Positions 1 through 8,484 of a DNA stretch of 39,283 nt are shown in pieces (position 1 is the first letter of the stretch; each line of letters starts with the position of its first letter). The notes under the pieces were generated by a model. It was not told the origin of the DNA and did not search any database. It saw only the letters and a program-made list of their open reading frames with translations. Made by a program: the position numbers and the translations under genes. This DNA is from Lyngbya sp. CCAP 1446/10 (GTDB lineage: Bacteria > Cyanobacteriota > Cyanobacteriia > Cyanobacteriales > Microcoleaceae). Where the stretch lies: positions 1-39,283 of the forward strand of contig NZ_JAIGNI010000154.1 of NCBI RefSeq assembly GCF_026130175.1, given 5' to 3'.

Positions 1-1
1 T

Positions 2-469
2 GTAGATCGCATATATCTCACGCGAGAGAATCGAGCTTGGTGCAAAGAAAGAGGTGTCAGAATGAGTGGTGTTCCTCTGGGAAGACGACCCAAAAATATT
101 AGTAAGTCAAAGAAAAAACAAGCCCAAGATGACGAGAGAATTCGTAACTTAATTGAGGGAAAATTTGGAGAAGCCAAAAGAAGATTCAGCCTCGGTAGAG
201 TTATGAATAAACTTAATAATACTTCTGAAACAGGCATCGCCATAACTTTTTTGGTAATGAATCTTTCCGCCATGCTACGGCAGGCTTTTTGGCTTTTTTT
301 CGGTCTATTTCATAACAACAACCTTTTTTCATATTTGCGGCTTTTAACAATCAGCAAAAATTATATTTCTTCCAAACAATATGAGCAAAATTTATCTGAT
401 CAAGGTGAACGCAAATTCACTCATCTTTCTAAATGCCGTTTTCTGACTTTTTCAGCAAGCCCTAAATAA
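2..469 (+). CDS. IS5-type transposase, C-terminal part (cut by window edge)
   Basis: This is the C-terminal part of an IS5/IS1182-like DDE transposase. The frame is open to the window edge: before the Met at 62 it reads ...YLTRENRAWCKERGVR, a segment typical of these transposases that leads into SGVPLGRRPK. The basic stretch RNLIEGKFGEAKRRFSLGRV carries the conserved glutamate region (E of DDE, in IEGKFGEAKRR). A hydrophobic segment with NLSAMLRQAFWLFF follows. The gene therefore starts outside the window and the Met at 62 is not the real start. Family assignment rests on motif recognition. Whether the full element is intact cannot be judged, because its left part and terminal repeat are missing. 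Confidence 0.8.
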   Translation, partial: VDRIYLTRENRAWCKERGVRMSGVPLGRRPKNISKSKKKQAQDDERIRNLIEGKFGEAKRRFSLGRVMNKLNNTSETGIAITFLVMNLSAMLRQAFWLFFGLFHNNNLFSYLRLLTISKNYISSKQYEQNLSDQGERKFTHLSKCRFLTFSASPK

Positions 470-694
470 TCATAAGTTGATCGTATGGCAATTCTGTATT
501 GATTGTAACAACTTGTCCGTTAGTGCCCCGCCATACCTACTCTAAAAACCTGGCAACCTACAAAAACCTTACAACTCAAATATGATTGCTAGAGAATTTT
601 AAAAAATATTGTCAATCATCAAGCAGTTATCATATACTGATAATGGATGGTCAGATGATTGTCAGTATATCTTATCTGTTTTATTGCACAAAGA

Positions 695-1249
695 ATGCTT
701 GAATCAATAACTACACCAGTCGTTGCTCCCACAACTACACCTGTCGTTTCTGCCACAGAACCAGATTGGAGCCGCGAAAAACTTCGCCAGTGGTACGATC
801 CCAGTCGCCAACTTCTAAAATCTATCCGCAACTATCAAAAATGGCGCCAGCAAGGTGGAATTTTAGGGTATTTTTTATCCAGGTTGAACGTAATCCAGCA
901 TCTATTCTGGAGCATTGTAACTGGAACTGACATCCCTTTGAACTGCCAGATAGGAGGGGGACTCATTATGGTTCATCCTAATGGCATAGTCATTAATCCA
1001 TGCGCGTCTATTGGCCCGAACTGTCTAATTTTTCAACAGGTCACAATTGTTACTGATGTCAAAATTGGTGGTCACGTGGATATCGGTGCAGGAGCAAAAA
1101 TTATTCGCTCCGTAACGATCGGCGATCATGCTTTAATTGGTGCCAATGCTGTAGTTGTTTGTGACGTGCCACCCGGTGCAACTGCGGTGGGAATTCCGGC
1201 AAAAATAATCGAAAAAGAAATACCAGTAAGTCTGAAAATGCACCCTTAG
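695..1249 (+). CDS. Hexapeptide-repeat acetyltransferase (serine O-acetyltransferase-like)
   Basis: This is a left-handed parallel beta-helix acyltransferase of 184 residues that probably transfers acetyl from acetyl-CoA to a sugar or serine-like acceptor. The second half shows hexapeptide repeats: CQIGGGLIMVHPNGIVINPCASIG, VKIGGHVDIGAGAKIIRSVTIGDHALIGANAVV, ending in DVPPGATAVGIPAKII, the usual end of the CysE/WbbJ-like fold. The catalytic His is probably in MVHPNGI. Homology begins only after residue 30; the first part is Thr/Pro-rich. A TTG 36 bases upstream (659) is in frame, but the ATG at 695 is preferred; neither has a strong ribosome site. It lies beside glycosyltransferases, so acetylation of a surface glycan is a more likely role than cysteine synthesis. 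That role is inference. Confidence 0.8.
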   Translation: MLESITTPVVAPTTTPVVSATEPDWSREKLRQWYDPSRQLLKSIRNYQKWRQQGGILGYFLSRLNVIQHLFWSIVTGTDIPLNCQIGGGLIMVHPNGIVINPCASIGPNCLIFQQVTIVTDVKIGGHVDIGAGAKIIRSVTIGDHALIGANAVVVCDVPPGATAVGIPAKIIEKEIPVSLKMHP

Positions 1250-1311
1250 AAATATTTGCAGGAAAAAGGAAGTTGCAAAGCAACGATTCTTTCAGAGAAT
1301 TCTCCTATTTC

Positions 1312-2436
1312 CTAAACTTTCAATTTTTCCTGCACTAAATCTTTCCGGCGGCGTGCTACTTTTGCCCAGGTAAATTCCTCGGCTTGCTGGCGAGCACTAT
1401 AACCCATCTCAGCTCTCAACTCCGGCGATAAAGCAAGCTTTCGCAAGCTTTCAACCAAAGCATCAGAGTCGTAGGGGTCAACTACGATCCCATCTTTGCC
1501 GTTCCGGGCAATTGCGCCCGCTCCCATAGGTGAGGTGAGAACTGGCAACCCGTGAGCCATAGCTTCATAGGTAACCAGCGGACTACCTTCTTCGAGACTC
1601 GGAAAGGCAAAAATGTCAGCTTCGCCATAGACCGCGCCAACATTGGTGGTGTAATCTATATGAATTACATTAGACCGTCCTAAAATATCGCTGCAACTTT
1701 CGGCAATTGCAGGCTCTATCCTTGCGCAAAGCACCAGTCTGCCTTTAATGCCGGCTTTTTCCCAGGCTTGCAAGAGCAAGTGAGAGCCTTTTCTGACGCA
1801 GATGCTGCCCACAAAGAGCACAGTAACGGTGTCTGACGGCTCTTTTTGGGGCGAAATATTCGGGAACCGCTTTGGACACCACCCGTAACTGGTAGAGAGC
1901 AGTTTGTATTCAGGAACTCCTATTTCGAGAAAAGATTTTTTTACCTCCGGACTAGGAGAAAAAATGAAATCAGCCAAGCTCATTTCTTCATCTTCTTGCT
2001 AAATCATCGCATCTGTAATTCCATGTTGGGGAGAGATGCCCAAGCGGCCGTAAGCATCGTCAAGAATATATTTTGCCTTTTTAGTAGAGCAGTTAATACG
2101 CTCCAAAATTATTGTTTTGCCCCGCTGCTTTACCTTTCTAATAGTTTTGATTGAAGTGCCAGGCCACAAGTAAGCTGCATCAAAATCATTGAAATCTCTC
2201 AAAAAACGTTTTTCAGTACAAGATTCCGCTCTATCTTTGCCCCTGTAGTAGAACGATTTTAAATATCGGGGTATACCTTCAACTATATTATAGCCGCGAT
2301 ATTGCGGATCGCAATTGGGAACAACCATGCGGGCTTTAAAGTCAGAGTGGTTCCACTCGGAGCAAAGTGACAAAAATATATGGCTTATTCCTTGACCGTT
2401 ACAGTAAATTATGAACAGAGAACTAATGTTTAGCAT
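1312..2436 (-). pseudogene. GT4 glycosyltransferase interrupted by an in-frame amber codon
   Basis: This is one glycosyltransferase family 4 (GT-B fold) gene split by a single TAG. The first part (145 codons, 2436-1999) ends at a TAG at 2001-1999. Without any frame change the sequence continues QEDEE and then MSLADFIFSPSPEVKKS (ATG at 1983), running to 1312. Read through, it is a 374-residue protein, normal for the family. The C-terminal half has the GT4 donor-binding features: VLFVGSICVRKGSHLLLQAW, FAFPSLEEGSPLVTYEAMAHGLPV (the EX7E region) and GIVVDPYDSDAL. The N-terminal half is also GT4-like (LDDAYGRLGISPQHG). No other damage is visible, so this is a recent nonsense mutation, a sequencing error, or readthrough. 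It is transcribed opposite to the flanking GT2 gene. Confidence 0.85.
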
Positions 2437-2620
2437 GGTTAACTATTCTGAATTAAAAACTGTGGATTGGATGTGATTTAATATATGATAAGCTCAACGA
2501 GCTTCGATGTCCACCACAGCCACTGGCTGAAAGTTTTGGCATAAAGATATTGTGAAATTAGCGTGACTGTTACTAAAATATTAAAAGAACAGCTCGCAAG
2601 TCGAATTCCAGAGGTAAGCT

Positions 2621-3625
2621 TTGAAACAAATTGGATTAGTGGCGATCGGGCGAAATGAGGGCGTGAGGCTCGAAGCGTGCTTGCAATCGGCGATCGACAA
2701 AGTAGCTTTGGTGGTTTATGTCGATTCCGGCTCAACAGACGGCAGCTTGGAATTAGCCCGGTCGATCGGCTGCGATACAGTTGAACTAGACCTATCTACA
2801 CCCTTTACCGCAGCCCGCGCCAGAAATGCAGGATTTGCCCGCCTGCGACAAGTAGTTCCCGACATCGAATTTGTCCAATTCGTAGACGGCGACTGCGAAG
2901 TAGTTGACGGCTGGCTCGAAACAGCCCAGCAAAAACTCGCAGCTAACACAGAATTAGCTGTAGTGTGCGGGCGCAGGCGCGAAAAATTCCCCGAAGCCAC
3001 AGCATACAATCGACTCTGCGACATGGAGTGGGACACCCCCATCGGCGAAGCAAAAGCCTGCGGTGGCGACTCAATGATGCGAGTCAAAGCATTCGAGCAA
3101 GTCGGTGGTTTCAACCCCGCACTGATAGCCGGCGAAGAACCGGAAATGTGCGTGAGGCTGCGCCAAAACGGTTGGAAAATCGATCGCTTAGATGCAGAAA
3201 TGACCCTGCACGACGCTCAAATGACTCGTTTTGACCAGTGGTGGAAGCGCTCTCAAAGAGCGGGTCACGCTTATGCTGAGGGCTCTTGGCTGCACGGGAA
3301 CACCCCCGAACGCCACTGGGTGAAAGACACCCTCAGAATCTGGTTTTGGGGATTGGTTTTGCCAGTGCTAGCATTGGGTACAGCCTGGTTTACTCACGGG
3401 TGGAGCCTGTGGTTGCTGGCCGGCTACCCGGTGCTTACTTACCGAATTTATCGCCGGATGCAGCAAGAGCGGAATTGGCCTGCCAAGGATGCTGCGCTTT
3501 ATGCTATATCTTGTGCGATCGGCAGATTTCCCCAGTTGCAAGGTCAGATTCAGTTTCACCAGCGTAGGTTGCTGGGACAGCGCAGCAATTTGATCGAATA
3601 CAAAACATCAAAGTCTATGAATTAG
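2621..3625 (+). CDS. Glycosyltransferase family 2, membrane-associated
   Basis: This is a GT-A fold inverting glycosyltransferase of 334 residues. The N-terminus IGLVAIGRNEGVRLEACLQS and the YVDSGSTDGS motif (about 33-42) form the nucleotide-sugar site. FVDGDCEV (about 87-94) holds the DXD metal-binding motif. A second part, GGFNPALIAGEEPEMCVRLRQNGWKI (about 163-190), holds the acidic ED-like motif near the catalytic base. Hydrophobic segments at about 240-275 suggest membrane attachment through the C-terminus. The TTG start at 2621 is supported by a GAGGTAA ribosome site about 7 bases upstream, and homology begins right there. It probably adds a sugar during surface polysaccharide or glycolipid synthesis; the substrate is unknown. 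Confidence 0.85.
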   Translation: MKQIGLVAIGRNEGVRLEACLQSAIDKVALVVYVDSGSTDGSLELARSIGCDTVELDLSTPFTAARARNAGFARLRQVVPDIEFVQFVDGDCEVVDGWLETAQQKLAANTELAVVCGRRREKFPEATAYNRLCDMEWDTPIGEAKACGGDSMMRVKAFEQVGGFNPALIAGEEPEMCVRLRQNGWKIDRLDAEMTLHDAQMTRFDQWWKRSQRAGHAYAEGSWLHGNTPERHWVKDTLRIWFWGLVLPVLALGTAWFTHGWSLWLLAGYPVLTYRIYRRMQQERNWPAKDAALYAISCAIGRFPQLQGQIQFHQRRLLGQRSNLIEYKTSKSMN

Positions 3626-4126
3626 ACGATGTAGAATGAGTGCTAAATCTAGTGAGTAGATGAGTCAAAATAAACATAACTTATAACTTGTCTTTCCCCT
3701 ATGCCCTTGCCTGCGGCGTTCCTGCCTCAGGCAAGTATCCAGATAGCACAAACAAATGGCTAACCAAAAAATTTAATTTATAGAGTGCAACCCCGATGCT
3801 GCATCTATACCTTGGGTCGGTCACATTTTTTTGCAACCAAATAGAAAACTGGCAGATGTAAATCTTGTTAACGACGAAAGAAATAAAAAGCTCCAGTCAA
3901 AGTTAAAAAAATACACACAAGTATTACTTGTATCGCCAACAGCAGCGAGGTGAAGAAAAACAACTACTTTGCCTGGAAAAAACGCCTGACAATGAAAGGC
4001 GAAAAGAACGGGTATTCAGCTAATTTTTGAGGTAATCCAGTTGATGTAGAATTCAATCAATGAATTGCCAAAAAGCAGCTTCTAAGTTTAAATTGTCTAT
4101 TAATTTAGTGGAAATAAAAACAAGTT
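3626..4126. other. 500-base intergenic stretch without a confident gene
   Basis: No gene is supported here. It holds a hairpin with an 8-base perfect stem (CTTGCCTG 3706-3713 with CAGGCAAG 3728-3735) in a sequence type often repeated in cyanobacterial genomes. It also holds a 31-codon minus-strand frame (3963-3868, TTG start) coding for one hydrophobic segment ending FYFFRR. Without a ribosome site that frame is only a possibility. Confidence 0.5.
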
Positions 4127-5377
4127 ATGCGAATAGTAATTGTTGCTCAAAATGCCTCAAGTCAATTCGGTGGCGAGTCATTGCTGCCGGTGAACTACTT
4201 CCGGATACTTCGATCGCGCCAAATAGAGACGTGGTTAGTAGTTCACGCACGCACCCAGACTGAACTCGAAGCGCTATTTCCCGAAGATCGCGATCGAATG
4301 CACTTTGTACCTGACACTTGGCTGCATCGGCTGCTTAACAATTGCGGGCGATTTATCCCAGCAAGAGTGAATGAATTTACTTTTGGGCTGCTGAGTCACC
4401 TGTACACCCAAGTGCTACAGCGTCGCATTGTGCGGCGGCTGGTGAGCGAACACCAGATTGATGTTGTACACGAGCCAACACCAGTCTCGGCAACAATTCC
4501 TTCGTTGATGTTCGGATTGGGGGTGCCGGTAGTCATGGGGCCGATGAACACGTCGGTTAAATTTCCTCTGGCATTTCGATCGCGCCAAAACCGTTCAGTC
4601 GATATTTTAATCGCGATCGGTCACCAGTGCGTGGATTTCTGCAATCGTCTTTTGCCCGGTAAAATCAAAGCCGAGACCATGTTAGTGGCAAACGATCGCA
4701 CGAAGCAAGCACTTCCGACTGGGGTGCAGGGTAAAATCATTGAACTTGTGGAAAACGGCGTCGATTTCTCGGTGTGGCGATCGGACTCTACCGCATCAAA
4801 GGAGCCAAATAAACAAGTTCATTTTGTTTTTTTGGGGCGTCTGGCCGACTGGAAAGGTGTAGACTTGCTGCTGGAAGCCTTTGCCACCGTCGCCGCTCAA
4901 ACTGATGCAGTCTTGGAAATCATCGGCGATGGGGATATGCGAGGGGAACTCGAAGCTCAAACAGCTCGTTTAGGCATCGACAGCAGCGTTGTATTCAGCG
5001 GCTGGCTCTCTCAGGAGCAGTGCGCTCTCAAAATGAAACAAGCTGATACAATGGTGTTTCCGAGTTTGCGGGAGCCTGGGGGGGCGGTGGTGATGGAGGC
5101 AATGGCACTGGGCTTGCCCGTCATAGCAACGAACTGGGGTGGGCCAGCGGATTATCTGAATTCCACTTGCGGTATTTTAGTAGAACCAGCTTCTCAAGAA
5201 GGCTTTGTCAAGGGACTGACTGATGCGATGCTGAAGCTCGCTCAGTCACCAGAATTGCGACAGAGTATGGGTAGGGCGGGATGGGAGCGGGTTCGGGAGC
5301 ATTTTGACTGGCAACGCAAAGTCGATCGCATGATTGAAATTTATCAACAAACCATCGACACTTGCCAGAAGAATTAG
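4127..5377 (+). CDS. Glycosyltransferase family 4 (GT-B)
   Basis: This is a retaining glycosyltransferase of 416 residues, the normal length for the family. The N-terminal acceptor domain begins MRIVIVAQNASSQFGGES, with the glycine-rich loop of GT4 enzymes. The C-terminal donor domain starts with FVFLGRLADWKGVDLLLEAF (about 232-252). It continues to PSLREPGGAVVMEAMALGLP (about 312-331), whose two glutamates form the EX7E motif that binds the nucleotide-sugar. ATNWGGPADYL and GILVEPASQEG follow. The ATG at 4127 has only a weak ribosome site (GTGGA), but homology starts immediately. It is followed by a 9-base-stem hairpin (5396-5404 with 5418-5426). It belongs to the glycan island with the GT2 upstream; acceptor and sugar are unknown. 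Confidence 0.88.
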   Translation: MRIVIVAQNASSQFGGESLLPVNYFRILRSRQIETWLVVHARTQTELEALFPEDRDRMHFVPDTWLHRLLNNCGRFIPARVNEFTFGLLSHLYTQVLQRRIVRRLVSEHQIDVVHEPTPVSATIPSLMFGLGVPVVMGPMNTSVKFPLAFRSRQNRSVDILIAIGHQCVDFCNRLLPGKIKAETMLVANDRTKQALPTGVQGKIIELVENGVDFSVWRSDSTASKEPNKQVHFVFLGRLADWKGVDLLLEAFATVAAQTDAVLEIIGDGDMRGELEAQTARLGIDSSVVFSGWLSQEQCALKMKQADTMVFPSLREPGGAVVMEAMALGLPVIATNWGGPADYLNSTCGILVEPASQEGFVKGLTDAMLKLAQSPELRQSMGRAGWERVREHFDWQRKVDRMIEIYQQTIDTCQKN

Positions 5378-5734
5378 TATTCAGGCAGTGACGCTCCTAC
5401 ACCAACCGCAAGCTTTATGGTGTAGGCATCTGAGTCCTGTTAAGGATATCCAGATCTTCCTTCTAGGTATACGAGCATTGTTTCCCCTCTACGGCATTTT
5501 ATAGTGAGGGACACGTCCCGCCCCACTCTTGGTTTCAAACATGAAATTAAGTGCACCTTCGTGCCTTGAAAATTTTACTCGCAGCTCTTGCTGCCACAAT
5601 TAAATGTGTCACTTCCCCAAGAAACCCCCTATCTTCAGTTGTCAAGGTTGAGTATATTGGTAGCATTTTCGGCTGCCCAATAACTATAATTCTAGCACTC
5701 AAACCCTTACTGGATAAAGCTTTAGCCCTCGGCA
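5378..5734. other. Intergenic region with hairpin and possible element remnant
   Basis: No gene is supported. There is a hairpin directly behind the GT4 gene (stem CCTACACCA 5396-5404 with TGGTGTAGG 5418-5426, no T-run). A GGGACACGTCCC palindrome lies near 5510, in a GTGAGGGACACGTCCCGCCCCAC context that resembles the last 30 bases of the window. Open frames of 62 codons (minus) and 120 codons (plus) overlap here, but neither resembles a known protein. They probably belong to the DNA around the structured RNA at 5735-5912. Confidence 0.4.
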
Positions 5735-5912
5735 TCTCATCTCCTCATCCACCCGCCCACTCCCATTCTTCTGCGCTTGGAAGGCCCTCCGGCGGGTGGA
5801 ATCCTCATCTTGCTCGCCTTTCATCCCACAGTAAGTGGAGTACCACTCGCCCTGTGGGGATTCCCGTCTGTCGAGCTAAAGCAGCAGCTCTCCGGTTGAA
5901 AGCTGCTGCTTA
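5735..5912 (-). ncRNA. Structured RNA, HEARO / IscB omega-RNA-like
   Basis: Read on the minus strand, this stretch folds into a compact set of perfect stems. One is 5880-5889 with 5901-5910 (10 bp, AGCAGCAGCT). Another is 5825-5831 with 5852-5858 (CCCACAG/CTGTGGG), containing an inner hairpin 5834-5838/5843-5847. A third is 5748-5757 with 5791-5800 (10 bp). Two longer helices cross: 5798-5804 with 5858-5864 (GGAATCC/GGATTCC, sharing end bases with the other stems) and 5812-5816 with 5872-5876 (GCTCG/CGAGC), which makes a pseudoknot. Size and pseudoknotted layout fit the HEARO RNA, the omega RNA of IscB, common in Oscillatoriales and often without its protein. I recognise this by pattern and memory of the family, not by a search. 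No IscB frame follows, so it would be an orphan copy whose 5' guide lies just right of 5912. Confidence 0.5.
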
Positions 5913-5964
5913 GGGGTGCTAAAAAATGTGGCGGGCAAAAAAGCCCACTCTACATCCTAGCTAG

Positions 5965-5998
5965 CAAAAAACGGGTTAACCCGTATGTGGTTAACCCG
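5965..5998 (-). terminator. Intrinsic terminator behind ycf35
   Basis: On the minus strand a 10-bp perfect stem (5998-5989 with 5981-5972, CGGGTTAACC / GGTTAACCCG) with a 7-base loop is followed by TTTTTTG (5971-5965). It lies 25 bases downstream of the ycf35 stop and is a textbook rho-independent terminator for the ycf46-ycf35 strand. Confidence 0.8.
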
Positions 5999-6022
5999 CA
6001 AGCTTAGAAACGCGCAGATCAA

Positions 6023-6376
6023 TTAGTTTTGCACTACCAGCTTAACGTTGGCATTTTGCAAACCACGCTGCTTGACGGCTGCCAAGGTTTTGTTAACTGC
6101 GTACTTCTGGTTGATGGAGTTGATTAACTCAGTTTGATTGTGCTTTTTGGCGACGCCCCAGAGGTCTGCAATCAGATCAAAGGAACCGTCGCTATTGCGA
6201 GACCAACCCAGGTCATATTCGCCTTCCAGAATCGCCACGATGTCGGAGCGAACGCGCTGGCCGTTATAGCCGCGAACATCAGCTTCGGACTTGACTGAAA
6301 TGCCCAAGTCGCGCAGGGAAGCTTTCAGGATTTCGGCATCAGTGATTTTGGTACGCAGAGTGCTAAAGTGAGACAT
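6023..6376 (-). CDS. ycf35: Ycf35 (DUF1257 family) protein
   Basis: This 117-residue protein matches the Ycf35/DUF1257 family, found in cyanobacteria and red-lineage plastids and of unknown biochemical function. Recognisable features are the start MSHFSTLRTKITDAEILKAS, then VRGYNGQ, DIVAILEGEYDLGWSRNSDGSFDLIADLWGV, and a C-terminus ending VKLVVQN. The ATG at 6376 has a strong AGGAGG ribosome site (6384-6389), with spacing about 8. It lies downstream of ycf46 on the same strand with a gap of about 130 bases containing two hairpins, and ends at a strong terminator. The co-location of two conserved plastid-type genes suggests a shared function, which is inference. Confidence 0.9.
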   Translation of the reverse strand: MSHFSTLRTKITDAEILKASLRDLGISVKSEADVRGYNGQRVRSDIVAILEGEYDLGWSRNSDGSFDLIADLWGVAKKHNQTELINSINQKYAVNKTLAAVKQRGLQNANVKLVVQN

Positions 6377-6506
6377 TGGATTTCCTCCTAATAAAACTGA
6401 GAGAGAAACAACAACGGTCTGGATTTAACGGTGCCGCTGGGCGGCTTTTCAATCGAACTGCTAGCTGTTGCTAGCCTTTGCTCCTGTTTGGACCAGGAGA
6501 AAGCTT

Positions 6507-8027
6507 TTAGAATTCCATTCGCTGGTATTCAGCGACGGAAGACGCAGCGGGCCGTGCGCGCTGTCTCGCCCAATCTCGGAGGGCGCTGACCTGTTCGGTC
6601 ATGGTTTTAGACAGTGGCAATGTAGATTTAATGGCCGCGATGATATCTAACTGCGTAAACTCTCTATCTTGAGCGAAGGCCTCGTACATGGCTGCTACCA
6701 GCCCTTGCTCAATTTCTGCTCCTGAAAAGCCGTCGGAAACATTGGAAAGTTGCTCTAAATCGAAGCGAGTAATTTCCCGACGCCGTTTTGACAGGTGAAT
6801 TTTGAATATATCTTGGCGTTCTTCTTTAGTTGGCAGGTCAACAAAGAAGAGTTCGTCGAATCGACCTTTCCTCAAGAATTCCCCCGGCAACCGCTCGATT
6901 CGGTTGGCTGTTGCCATTACGAAGACTGGGGAAGTCTTTTCTTGCATCCAAGTGAGGAAGGAACCGAAAATTCGGCTGGATGTGCCTCCGTCTGAGTCGG
7001 CAGAACCAGTGCCTCCTGCAAAGGCTTTGTCTAGTTCGTCGATGAAGAGGATGGCTGGAGAGATTGATTCTGCGGTTTTCAGGGCGTTACGGAGGTTGGC
7101 TTCCGATCGACCTACCATCGAGCCGTCGTAGACTCTACCCATATCTAGCCGCAGCAGGGGCAGTCCCCAAAGGCGGGAGGTGGTCTTGGCAATCAACGAT
7201 TTTCCGCATCCCGGTACGCCGAGAATTAACATCCCTTTTGGTTGAGGCAGACCGTATTCTCTCGCCCGTTCTGTAAAGGCGTTGGAACGCTGTCTGAGCC
7301 ATCGTTTCAGCTCTTCTAAACCGCCGACTGCATCCAGGGTTTCGTCTTCTTCGATGAACTCTAGAATGCCGTTGCGCCGAATTAGCTGCTTTTTCTCCGA
7401 CAGAACGATGTCTACTTCTTCTTCGGTTAAGCGCCCCGTGCAAACTTGGGCTTTGCGATAAACTTTTTCAGCTTCGTCCTTAGTCAATCCCAAGGCTGCT
7501 TTTAAAAGTTTTTCTCGCGCTTCTGTGGTAATGCGTTTCGATTTTGTTTGCTCCAACTGGCTAGACAATACTTGGTTTAGTTCCTTCATGTCTGGGAGCG
7601 CGAAGTCTAATACCACTACTTCTTTTTCTAGCTCGATCGGAATTTGCTGCAAAGGAGACATCAGTATAATTGTCTTTTGCGTTCCTTTGAAGTTGGCGAT
7701 CGCATCGCGCAACCACCGCGTTACCGGAGGAGAATCGATAAAAGGATGTAAATCTTTGAAAATGTAGATGCTAGCGTTGCTGTTTGGTTCTCGCTGCCTG
7801 ATCACCCATTCAATGGCTGCCTCTGGGGAGACGGTGTTGTGCTGGGTAGTGGTGCGCGGTTGACCGTACTCCACAATGCCGTGAGTTACAGTCCAGATAA
7901 ATACTCGTCGCTGTGGTTTTGCTTGAGCTATTGTCGAAATTGCTTGCTCACACCGCTCTTCCTCGGATGTCACGAGGTAGATCAGAGGATATTGAGCTTG
8001 GATTAGGATACTGATCTCTTCTTGCAT
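6507..8027 (-). CDS. ycf46: Ycf46 AAA-type ATPase
   Basis: This is an AAA ATPase of the Ycf46 family, 506 residues. The N-terminal part (ILIQAQYPLIYLVTSEEERCEQAI) is the Ycf46-specific domain. The AAA module has Walker A GVPGCGKS (270-277), Walker B ILFIDELDKAF (326-336) and an arginine-finger/sensor region RKGRFDE (386-392), with FSGAEIEQGL in the lid. All key residues are present. Ycf46 is linked in the literature to low-CO2 and photosynthesis-related responses in cyanobacteria; the substrate is unknown. The reading frame is open to 8126, but the ATG at 8027 is chosen because family homology starts at MQEEISILIQ and a GAGGA ribosome site lies 5 bases upstream. The next gene is ycf35. Confidence 0.92.
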   Translation of the reverse strand: MQEEISILIQAQYPLIYLVTSEEERCEQAISTIAQAKPQRRVFIWTVTHGIVEYGQPRTTTQHNTVSPEAAIEWVIRQREPNSNASIYIFKDLHPFIDSPPVTRWLRDAIANFKGTQKTIILMSPLQQIPIELEKEVVVLDFALPDMKELNQVLSSQLEQTKSKRITTEAREKLLKAALGLTKDEAEKVYRKAQVCTGRLTEEEVDIVLSEKKQLIRRNGILEFIEEDETLDAVGGLEELKRWLRQRSNAFTERAREYGLPQPKGMLILGVPGCGKSLIAKTTSRLWGLPLLRLDMGRVYDGSMVGRSEANLRNALKTAESISPAILFIDELDKAFAGGTGSADSDGGTSSRIFGSFLTWMQEKTSPVFVMATANRIERLPGEFLRKGRFDELFFVDLPTKEERQDIFKIHLSKRRREITRFDLEQLSNVSDGFSGAEIEQGLVAAMYEAFAQDREFTQLDIIAAIKSTLPLSKTMTEQVSALRDWARQRARPAASSVAEYQRMEF

Positions 8028-8133
8028 ATTCCTCGACCCACTAGAGACGGTGCTATCTTTGCTGAATCTCAATGCTGCCTTTAGCCCAATGCTGAAATTT
8101 TCAGTTCTCGGTTTTTGGGGAAGCAAGGCATTC

Positions 8134-8484
8134 TTAGCAGGGAACCAATTCTTCCTCTCCCGCTTGGGCTGTGCTGGCGCTGATGCCTGACACCTGCTTT
8201 ACTGGAAGATCCTGCTCAGCCAATACGCTCGGCTGACTTGTTACGGATGCCAGTTCTCCATCTCGCATTACGACAGAACCCGTGCATTCTGGACAAGTGT
8301 ATACCCGATGGGTTTGTCCGTAGGATGCTTCTACTTCGTCAACCAGTTCGGGGTTTCCTAGGTAAAAGAAAATTGCCCTTTCTGCAATTGATGACATCGG
8401 TTCAGCTTCGACTGCGGCTCGGATTTTGAGCTGGCGATGCAGTTCTGGTGGAAGATACAATGTAACTTTTTGCTTTTCTTGCAT
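8134..8484 (-). CDS. Ribbon-helix-helix protein with C-terminal CPEC motif
   Basis: A 116-residue protein. The N-terminus KVTLYLPPELHRQLKIRAAVEAEPMSSIAERAIFFYL (about 6-42) is a CopG/Arc-type ribbon-helix-helix DNA-binding fold: a beta strand with alternating polar residues, then two helices. The middle contains YTCPECTGSVVMRDGE, a possible metal-binding or rubredoxin-knuckle half, although only one CxxC is seen. The tail is low-complexity. It precedes ycf46 on the same strand by about 105 bases and may regulate it; that role is inference. No clear ribosome site precedes the ATG at 8484. Confidence 0.75.
   Translation of the reverse strand: MQEKQKVTLYLPPELHRQLKIRAAVEAEPMSSIAERAIFFYLGNPELVDEVEASYGQTHRVYTCPECTGSVVMRDGELASVTSQPSVLAEQDLPVKQVSGISASTAQAGEEELVPC

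Noticed and set aside
659..694. TTG start of the acetyltransferase at 659
   Set aside because: The added 12 residues have no family match and the TTG no ribosome site; ATG 695 preferred, although not proven.
5547..5913. Open frames of 62 codons (minus) and 120 codons (plus) over the structured RNA and its flank
   Set aside because: Neither resembles a known protein; the plus frame runs antisense through the RNA stems, and the minus frame lacks IscB features. Both are best explained by the RNA region.
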